Below, in pieces: positions 9,701-20,300 of a stretch of 64,000 nucleotides of DNA. The stretch is from contig CM061240.1 of the NCBI GenBank assembly GCA_030848705.1, positions 129,010,998 through 129,074,997 on the forward strand, read 5' to 3'. This DNA comes from Heracleum sosnowskyi. Its lineage: Eukaryota; Streptophyta; Magnoliopsida; Apiales; Apiaceae. Below the pieces are notes generated by a model. It was not told the origin of the DNA. It saw only the letters and a program-made list of their open reading frames with translations, and made no database searches. A program made the translations under genes and the position numbers. Each line of letters begins with the position of its first letter. Position 1 is the stretch's first letter.

Positions 9701-12700
9701 TTTTAACAAGTACAGAACATACTCCAATTCTTGATAAGATTTGAGATCTATATCAGACTCTGCAACTCTGTAAACTCTTCCATCATTCATAAAATACAAC
9801 AGAAAATCTTTCTTCAAACCCTTGTGAAATATCAACTGAACAGAGTCTAGCATATCAAGATTCTCTTGAGTAATAGTGCCAGATACTGCCAATGATGATT
9901 GATCTCCAGATCTGTTGTTTATTCTCTTCTCCCTATGTGAACCTAAACCAGCTTTATCAAAAGTTTCTTTTCCAAGTACAGTCCTGGTTTGAGAAAAATC
10001 CACAGGTTGAAGTGTCAGAGCTTCAGATAGTACAGGTCTTCTAAAAATACCTTGGAGTTGTGGAGCTAGCTGAGTTTGCACAGCTTGAGCCTTGTCAGAG
10101 GCTGGCTTAACTTCAATAGTATCATCAACTTGAGCAGCGTCAGAGGTTGATTTTGGTAATCTTGTTTCAACTTGAGCAATGTCAGAGGTTGAATATTCTT
10201 TCTCCTTCAGGTTAGGCTCTTCAATCATTTTGCCTTTACCCTTATCAGAGTTTCTAATCAAAGGCCTCCTGGTGTATTGTATACTCTGTTGAGTATTTTC
10301 TTTAATAATAATTCCAGTTTCTTTCTTTCTAGGAGCCTTGATTTCTTTCTTTTTGTATATCCCAGCTTCAAGATTCTTCCTGTGTTCTTCAGCAAGCATT
10401 TGCTCTTCAGCTTGGATATCTTCAATTGTAACATCTTTTCCGTGTTCTGCTATAAATAATTTAGCAGCAACTTCTTCATCAGTGCTAGGCTTATCAGTGT
10501 TTATCAAACTTTTGAGCCTTGAACCACTGGCAGAAATTACTTTTTCCTTACCAGAGTTTGATCTTCTCTCAGAGTTTGATCTCGATCTTGATGATCTTAA
10601 GCCTAAACTCTTTTCAGATTCACCTCCCTTGCTTCCACCATCATTACCATCATCCCTCCGTCTCAGAGCTTGAGTGTCTTTGCATTTGTCACTTGGTACA
10701 CTCTCCCCCTTTTTGACATCATCAGAAAGTAGTACTGATGTCAGCAACTCCAGAGCATTAGAAATTGAAGTTAGTTGAGCAGACATAGCAGTCTGATTCT
10801 CCTCAACTTTCGACAATCTAGAATTGAAAGTCTTTTGCTCTTTACACAAAGAGATGTATAGAGATTTGTCCTTCTGCTGTGTAAGCTCTCTTGTAGCTAT
10901 AACATTCCTTAACCCTTCAATCATCTTATCAGAAGCATCAAAACGATTGTTTAATGATTTGATTTGAACAACAGTTGCTTTGAGATGACTGAGAAGTGCA
11001 GGATTTGTAATCTCTTTAACAGAGTTAGCAGTTAAATCAGCAGCCCTTTGTGAAGTGAAAATACAATCTGCTGCCGTCCAGTTCTTGAAGTACATCTCTT
11101 GAAAATGTTCTTCAGTAGCCCTATTGAACTCTCTTTCTTCATCAGAGTTGGCTTGAATGTCAGATATGTGTGAAGGTGAATGAGCAGGACTAGCATTAAC
11201 ATTGTCATCCTCTCTTGCAATCTCTTCAGGAACATGTTCAGCAGTGATTTCATGTTCTAACTGTGCAGCTTCATCATTGACTTTCTCTGCAACAGTTTCA
11301 GGAATATCAGAGTTTGCTTTAGCAATTACCTCTGCTTCTCGCTGAACAATCTCAACAACTGATTGTTGTAGAGCTTCAAGAACAAGAGCATCTTCAGAGT
11401 TTGCAACAAACTCTGCTGCTACAGGAACATTCTCTGTTGCATCAGCAGGTACAGCAACAACTTCTGTAGGATGATCAATTCTAATCTGATCAACTTCCTC
11501 ACCTTTCTCAAAATCAAGAGAAATGATTTCTGTGTGGGAAGCAATAGTTTCTACCAATTCTGTAGTAGCTTGATCAGCTTCTCTTACATTTTCTTCAAGA
11601 TCAAAAATTCTGCTGTCAGAATGAGCAGCAGCTTCCTCAACTACATCATTAGCCTTTGATGTAGGAGCTTCTCTATCAAAATCCATTTCAATATCATCAG
11701 TATTTAGCCTGTCTTGATTGACAGCTTCTGGATTTGCAGCTTCCTCCTGAACAAAAGCTTCAGGAGCTTCATTTTCCTCAGGAACTTTGTTCATATTGGC
11801 AATAATATCACCAAAAAGTTGATTAGCAACTAATCTTCTCTTTCTCTGATGAAGATTTTCTTCATCAGCTTCAGTAGTTGAGACATTTTGCTGTTGTAAG
11901 TTGTCAAGAAATTGTTGCACAGATGCAGGGAACATTAAAGGACCAACTTCTCCTTTCTTGTTGTCCTTGTTGATAAGATCAGAGAATATACGTTTGTGCA
12001 ATTTAAATGAAAGAATTACATCCTCATCTAAAATCTCAACATCAGGGCAGCAATGATTGAATATCAATTGACAAAACCTAGAGAAGTAAACAACATTTCT
12101 ATTCTCTAGCATTTTCTCACCAATATTAGTTAAAACTAATCTAGCAACATCAAATTGACTGCCATAGAGAAGAGAATACCCGATCTGTAAACTATCAGTG
12201 GGAATTGCATCCCAGTTTGTGCACTTTTTCCCGAACGCTCTTGTAATGCAGTCGAAAAAGAAACTCCATTCCTTTCTCAAGAGCGGTCGCTTCAATTGAC
12301 CAATCTTTGTCAGTGGTCCAGAGTAACCTATTTCTCGCATCATTCTAACTAACTCAGAATCTCCAACAGCAACTGTGAACGAATTGAAATCTTCAAGACC
12401 CAAAGCATCACGAACAGTAGTAGGAGTAACAGCATAGTCATTGTCCTCATATTGAAAAATGATAGATGGAGATCCAGACTCTCCTCCATTATCATAAACA
12501 CCTGTCTGCCAAAAAGATTTGATTTGTGTTGCAGACAGCTTCGATGGTGCGGTGAGAGCAGTGCCAATATCAGAGTTTGACAAGAAACTCTGAATCAAAT
12601 GAAACGCCTCCGGTGCGTTCTCATTTGCTACAGGAGCGGAGTAGTTATTTGGGACAAATTCTAATTCAGAGGCAATAAACGCTGTAGTTGCCATTTGTAA

Positions 12701-14353
12701 GATTTGAAAACAAAAAGTACTGGGCTTTGAAAGTGTTTGAGTGTTTGTGTGTGAGTAAAATGTTATGAGAAGATGAAATGCGTAAAAGATTGAATCGTGT
12801 GTATGTAGTGTATTAAATAATAACTGTAAAGATTAGAAGTATGTTAGTGGGACAGATGTCAAACGTGAATACGCTGACAGCTGTATCTAACAACTTCCTA
12901 TACACACGTGCAAACGTGGAGACACCTGTCATCACATATAACACTCAAAATATTCGCTTAAAAGAAAAAAAAATCAATAATAATAAAATTATCAATTTAA
13001 ATAATAAAGTACAAAGAACTCAACAGTCAAAATAATAATGACTGTCTCGAAACTCCGCACCTTAGTATCCCAAGCGCTTCGAAAACCTTTCAATCTCCAA
13101 GAAAAACCTTTCAGATACCCTGTTTGAATGCTTTAAATACCAAAGCAATGTAACAACAGGCTTCATATCTTAAACTTACTATACACCAAAATGGCTGGAA
13201 CTTTCGAATTCCTGGATGTGGAAGAGTTTTTGAACATGAACTGGCAGCAACAAGAAAACTATCTTATCGATGAGTTTCTTGTTCTCTCATTCTTGAATGA
13301 TGAAGGCCTTATCGTAGATGATGAAATAGCCGAAGGGCCTTTCTCCAACCCTCATGTATACATCTTCCGTCCAGGACCATATGATGCACCAATCCTCGCA
13401 GATGAAGATGCCATGGAGATCTGCTTCATGCTTTTTCAACTGAGTTTCTTGTCGGGTTCAAAAGAAAACCTCTTCTTAGAATCCTGCAAGCTGCAAAGCA
13501 GAAAGAGATCCCGAGAAGATGATGATGATGATTCATCATTAGGAGGATTTCAAGCTATCCCAAATGGTATAATGACCAGATGAGCAACTGGGTAGCTATC
13601 ATCAGAAGTAGTAGAGCACAATAGCTTCTGGCTCTAGCTCTTCTGCTACGATGTTGGATAGCATTCAAGTACTTGTCCTGGTTAAACAGATCTTCTCTTT
13701 TGTAACCATAGTGATTAGTATGTACCAGAAAGATTAGCTTAACATGAGTATGAAATTGTCTGAATGTAAATTTGAATCAATTAATGAAAAATTTGTTTCT
13801 TTACATTTCAGTATTATCAATATTGCATAGTAATTGGAAAGACAAAAAAAAAAACTTAAACCAATTAACTAACATACTCAGCAGCAATACAAATCACAAA
13901 CAGGACTTAATAAACATACTCAATAACATTTGTCAATCACTATCAAACAAGCTCTATCTTTTCTTTGTTCAATCACACTTTTTCGTAAAACAAATGACTA
14001 ATCCCAAAATCATAAACTGTCTGAAACAAGGAAATTATTTTAACCATCAGAGATTAAAATAAAGTAACCTCGGCGTATTTCACACAAAACATCAGTGTTT
14101 ACCATTTGTCCTTCTTTGTCAATAAACTCTTTTCTCAATCTGTACAGTTGTGAAAATATGTGTGTGTAGTAGCAGAGTTTACCGAAATCAGTATTTAGAC
14201 CATCTCAAAGTGCATAAAATCCACAATCTAAAGTAGTAAAAACTGGTTGCCTAAACTCTCATGTATAACATAAAATCTGATTTTATATCTAAACTCTGTA
14301 TTACTGATATCCTTTCATTTGGATATGTCTTTTATTTTTCACCCCCTTTATAA

Positions 14354-14391
<38 letters not shown>

Positions 14392-17300
14392 TTTTCCAGT
14401 AATCAGTGGTTGGCACTAGTCACCAAAAATCAAAGATTTTAGCCCTTATTTCATACAATAAGTTCCTGGATCGTCCTAGGCACAACATGATCTCAAAGGA
14501 ATTTGTGCTCTGTTTGGCATCTTTTGAATTTGAGGGTGAATTATTTGAAATTAATAATCAGAGTTTAGACTTTTTATCAGTAAATATAATTAACTTATGA
14601 GAGAAAATGCAAACAGCTAATACAGACTCAGTGTATAGGATCAATAAACTAAGAGATGCTATAAATATTGAGACAGTATCATGCTGTGTTAGCTTACTGC
14701 ACATTTTTGAGATCAGAGTCTATACAACTCTTAAGGATTCACAGTTACTTACTGAGAATTATGCTTCATACAAATTTCTTCATTGGTCCATATGTTTCAG
14801 ACAAAATTACAATCAGAGTATAGCATTTAAACTGTAATTATCAGAGTATGACCAACAGAGTTTATCTTCAGAGTATGCTTTCAGAGTATGACTAACACTT
14901 CACAGAGTTTATCATCAGAGTTTAACATGCTGGTTCACATAACAGTTAACACATGCAAGGAATCATGAGCAACAAGAATTAAACATGTATAAATTTTGAG
15001 TCTGACCCGTATCTCTAGTCAGAACCAGAGATCATTCCAAGTTCATTTACCAATCTTGTAAAAGTAGCTTCACTCAAAGGTTTGGTGAAGATATCTGCAA
15101 GTTGTTGGTCTGTAGACACAAAATGAAGCTCAATATTCCCTTCTTCCACATGTTCTCTGATAAAATGATATCTTATGCTGATGTGCTTGGTCATGGAATG
15201 CTGTACTGGATTTCCTGTCATAGCAATAGCACTTTGGTTATCACAGAAAATAGGTATTCTAGAGTACCTTAATCCATAATCCAGCAATTGATTCTTCATC
15301 CATAAAATCTGTGCACAACAGCTACCAGCTGCTATATACTCTGCTTCAGCAGTGGATGTAGAAATTGATTTCTGTTTCTTACTGTACCAAGAAACCAATC
15401 TGTCACCTAAAAATTGACAGCTTCCACTTGTACTTTTTCTGTCTATCTTACAGCCTGCAAAATCTGCATCAGAGTAACCAATCAACTTAAACTCTGATTC
15501 TCTAGGATACCACAAACCCAAGGTTATGGTGCCTTTGAGATATTTGAAAATCCTTTTTACAGCTGTTAGATGAGGCTCTCTAGGATCTGCTTGAAATCTT
15601 GCACAAAGACATGTTGCATACATGATATCAGGTCTACTTGCTGTAAGATACAGTAAAGACCCTATCATTCCTCTGTAGTTAGTCATATCTACTGAGGCTC
15701 CTGTGTCTTTGTCAAGCTTCGTTGCTGTAGCCATGGGAGTTGTTGCAGATGAACTATCAAGCATACCAAATTTCTTTAGAAGATTTCTGGTATACTTTGC
15801 TTGATTGATAAAAATCCCATCATCTGTTTGCTTGACCTGTAAGCCTAGAAAATAACTAAGCTCTCCCATCATGCTCATTTGATACCTGGATTGCATAAGC
15901 TTTGCAAACTTCTTACAAAGTTTGTCATTAGTAGATCCGAAAATAATATCATCTACATAAATTTGAACTAACAGCAAATCATCACCAGAATTGAAATAAA
16001 ACAAGGTTTTATCAATTGTACCTCTTGTGAACCCACTTTCTAAAAGAAATTGAGCAAGAGTTTCATACCATGCTCTTGGTGCTTGCTTTAGTCCATATAA
16101 TGCCTTGTCAAGCCTGTAGACATAATCTGGATGCTTGGGATCTACAAATCCTGGTGGTTGTTCAACAAATACCTCTTCTTCAAGCTTCCCATTGAGAAAA
16201 GCACTTTTCACATCCATCTGAAAGACTTTAAACTTCTTGTGTGCAGCATAGGCCAGAAAAATCCTTATGGCCTCCAGTCTTGCAACTGGAGCAAAGGTTT
16301 CATCATAGTCAATTCCTTCCTGTTGTGAATAACCTTTTGCCACAAGTCTAGCCTTATTCCTTGTAATCACACCATCACTGTCAGTCTTGTTTCTAAAAAC
16401 CCACTTTGTACCTACAATTGATCTGTTCTTCGGTCTAGGTACAAGTGTCCAGACTTCATTTCTTTCAAATTCATTTAGCTCTTCTTGCATTGCTGTAATC
16501 CAATTAGCATCTTGAAGAGCTTCCTCCACTTTCTTTGGTTCAGTTTGAGACAAGAAAGCATGATACAGACACTCATTATTTGTTGCACTTCTGGTTCTTA
16601 CACCAGCATCAGGATCTCCAATTATGAGATCAGGTGTGTGTGCCTGTGTCCACTTTCTTGCTGATGGTAAGTGGTTTCTTGCATCATTGTTGGATCCTCC
16701 CCCTTGATCCATGCTCTCCTGATTCATATGTTGACTTTCTACATTCTCTGAGGCTCCCCCTGAATTTGATGACTCAGAGTTTGAATTGTCAGAGTTTGAA
16801 TCAGTTTCCTCAACTGACTCACTTGCTGTGTCATGTTGAGCTTCTTCACGCTCCCCCTCAACTGGTTCTCTATTTTGTTCAATTTGAGAATTATCAGTTT
16901 CTCCAGTATTTACCAGTAGAGGTTCAGAGTATGCTTCGTCAGAGTTTGTCAACCCTGCTTCATCAGAGTTTATATCATCAGAGAATAGATCTTCGTTTTC
17001 AAAACGTAGTTGATCATATCCATCCTTGTCTTCAAGTCCAATTATTTTCTTGTCATCAAATGACACATGTATGGATTCCATGATCACTTTAGTTCTTAGA
17101 TTGTAAACTCTGAATGCTTTTGTTGACAGTGGATAGCCAACAAAAATTCCTTCATCAGCTTTTAACTCGAACTTTGTCAACTGTTCAGGATGAGTCTTCA
17201 ACACAAAGCATTTGCATCCAAATATATGAAAATATTTCAAATTTGGCTTCTTATTTTTCACCATCTCATATGGTGTTTTCCCATGCTTGTTGATCAGTGT

Positions 17301-20300
17301 AGCATTTTGAGTAAAACAAGCAGTTTGAACAGCTTCTGCCCAGAAGTATGTTGGTAATTTTGCTTCTTCAAGCATAGTTCTGGCTGCTTCAATTAAAGTT
17401 CTGTTCTTTCTTTCAACTACACCATTCTGCTGTGGAGTGCCAGGTGCAGAAAATTCTTGTTTCACCCCTCTTTCCTTGCAGAAAGCTTCCATGAATGAAT
17501 TTCTGAATTCAGTTCCATTATCACTCCTTATTATTTTGACTTTGTGCTGTGATCCTTTGTCCAGTAGATTTACATGATCCATTAGAATTTGAGCAGTTTC
17601 ATCCTTCTTTGACAAGAAATACACCCATGTATATCTAGTATATTCATCAACAATTACTAGAGCATATTTCTTTCTGCCCATTGACATTATATTCACTGGT
17701 CCAAAGAGATCAACATGTAGAAGATGATAAGGTTCCACCACTGAAGATTCAGACTTGCTTTTGAAAGATGACTTCCTTTGTTTGGCCTTTTGACAGGAAT
17801 CACATAGGCCATTTAGACTGAGTGTTGATTTTGGGAGTCCTCTTACAAGATCCTTTCTTATCAGCTCATTAATGTTGTTCAAATTGAGATGAGAGAGCTT
17901 TTTATGCCAATTCCAACTCTCTTCATTTGACATTCTTGCAGTCAGACACACTGTTTTTCCATCAGAGTTTGTTACCAAACTTGCTTCATAAATATTGTTG
18001 CGCCTGTGTCCAACTAGAACAACTTTTCCAGTAGATTTACTGATTACTTCACAGTATTCACTATGAAAATCTACATGGTTTCCTCTGTCACAGATTTGAC
18101 TCACAGATAACAAATTGTGCTTGAGTCCTGAGACTAGAGCTACATTTGTGATGATGACACCTCCAAGATTAATGTTGCCATATCCCATAGTATGTCCTAC
18201 GTTGCCATCTCCATAGGAAACTTTTGGGCCATCCTTCTCCACAAAGTCTGATAGCAGGGCTTTATTTCCGGTCATATGTCCTGAGCATCCACTGTCCAAG
18301 ATAAGTGTGCTCTCTATTATACCCTGCAATCACAAACAAATACTAAGTGTTAGTTTTAAGGATCCAGACTTGCTTGGATCCTTTGCCTTTCTTAACAGTG
18401 TTAGCTTTTGCAGCGGAATCAACTTTCTCAGAGTTTAAACTAACATTGTCAGATTTTACACTAGCAGAGTTTGCTCTAACCCACTTCAAGTTGGGTTTTA
18501 GCTCATAGTAATTATAATAAATTGCATGATAACTCTTACATGTGTAAATGGAATGCCAAGTGCTCCCACAATGTTTGCATAAGGTCTGTGGTTTTACTCT
18601 AACATAATCATTCTTTACTTCTGAAGTAGAAGGTAAAGAATTAATATGCTTGTTCTTAGTGCAAAATCTAGCAAGATGATTAGAGCTACCACAACTGTAA
18701 CATGTTTTCCTTAAAGCACCAGCATTAGGCAAATAATTATTTCTATTGTTTATGCCTATTTTTCCATTCCTATTTCTCTTGGACCCTTTAGGTTTCATGG
18801 CAGACTTAACCTCTTTGAGCTTATGTTTAAACTGTTTTCCTGTCATTAAACCAACATTAACCTGTTTCTCACAGACTCTTATTGGTTCTTTAACAGCTTC
18901 TATCTCAACAGGCTTCTCTGTTTTAGATTCAGTATCTACTTGCTCAACACAAGTTTCAACTGGCTCCATAACAGTTTCTTTCACAACTGCAGATTTTAAC
19001 TTTCCAGATTCAGGAACAAATGTTACAGGAGTTGAATATGAACTTGTGAAAGCTCTAAACTTAATTTTATCTTGAAACCTAAGTTCATCTTCCTCACTGT
19101 ATCCTAAACCTACAGCATCTGTTTGAAAAACTTGATGTGTATCTCTGCCAGAATTAGTCCAAGTTTTAATTATTTTTCTTTCCTTCTCTAAATCAGATTC
19201 TAGTTGCCTATACCTTTTAAGCAACTCCTGTTCCACATAAACAGCATCATCTCTTTCTTTTTGAGTCTGCTTCATATTCTCAAGTTCTCTTTCAAGAAAC
19301 TTGTTTCTTTCTTTAAGACTAAGATTCTCAGATTTAATCCTTTCATTCTCTAAAGTCTGATCCCTATAACTAACATGTATGTTCTTAAGATAAATTCTTA
19401 ATTCAGAAATATTATCAGTATCATACGCATAAGTAGTTAGGGGTACCTTATTTTCTGATGATTCAGTCTCATCTTTGACAGTTGCCATAAGAGCATAATT
19501 TTCTCCATCATCAGAATCTGAAGTATCTGCCCAGTCTTTGCCTTTAGAGACGAGTGCTTTTCCAGTTTTTCCTTTCTTGCACTCTGGAGCATAGTGACCC
19601 ATCTCTTTGCACTTGTAGCACTGGATCTCAGATTTGTCCTTCTTACCAGACTTGGTATCCCTTCCATCAGACTTTCTGAAATTCTTCTTCTCAGAATTTG
19701 AATCTCTCCTTGAGAATCTTTTACCCTTCTTGAAGTTCTTGAATCCCATCTTCTTGAAGGTCTTCACCATCAATGCCGCCATTTGCATCAACTGTTCTTC
19801 ATCATCCTCAGAGTCAGAAGCTTCAACAGAGTTTGAGTCATCATCAGAGTTTGATAACTCACTTTCAGATTTAATGACTAAAGCCTTTCCCTTGGCTTTC
19901 TTCTTTGATGATTCCTTCTTTTCAATGGGCTTCTCCTCAACTTTGAGAGCAACAGATTTTGTCTTCTTGCTTGATCTTCTGTTTCTTTGATCTATCTCAA
20001 GTTCATGAGTCTTTAACAAGCCATAAATCTCATCAAGATCTGTATCTTCAAGATCATAATTATCTCTGATTGAGGTCGTCTTCAGATCCCATTTTTCAGG
20101 TAGAGATAAGAGAAACTTGAGATTTGACTCTTCAAGATTATATTCTTTGTCAACCAGAGACAGATCATTCAGTAATTTACAAAACCTGTCATAAGTCTCA
20201 GTCAAGGTTTCATTAGATCTTGAATCAAAGTGCTCATACTCCTGTGTGAGTATTGTCTTCCTGTTCTTCTTTATAGCAGTGGTTCCGTGACACCTTACTT

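Noticed and set aside
9293..12694. Third ORF of E1 as an envelope gene
   Set aside because: Its position fits the env-like ORF of SIRE1-type elements, but I see no signal peptide, hydrophobic fusion-like stretch or membrane anchor in 1133 residues.
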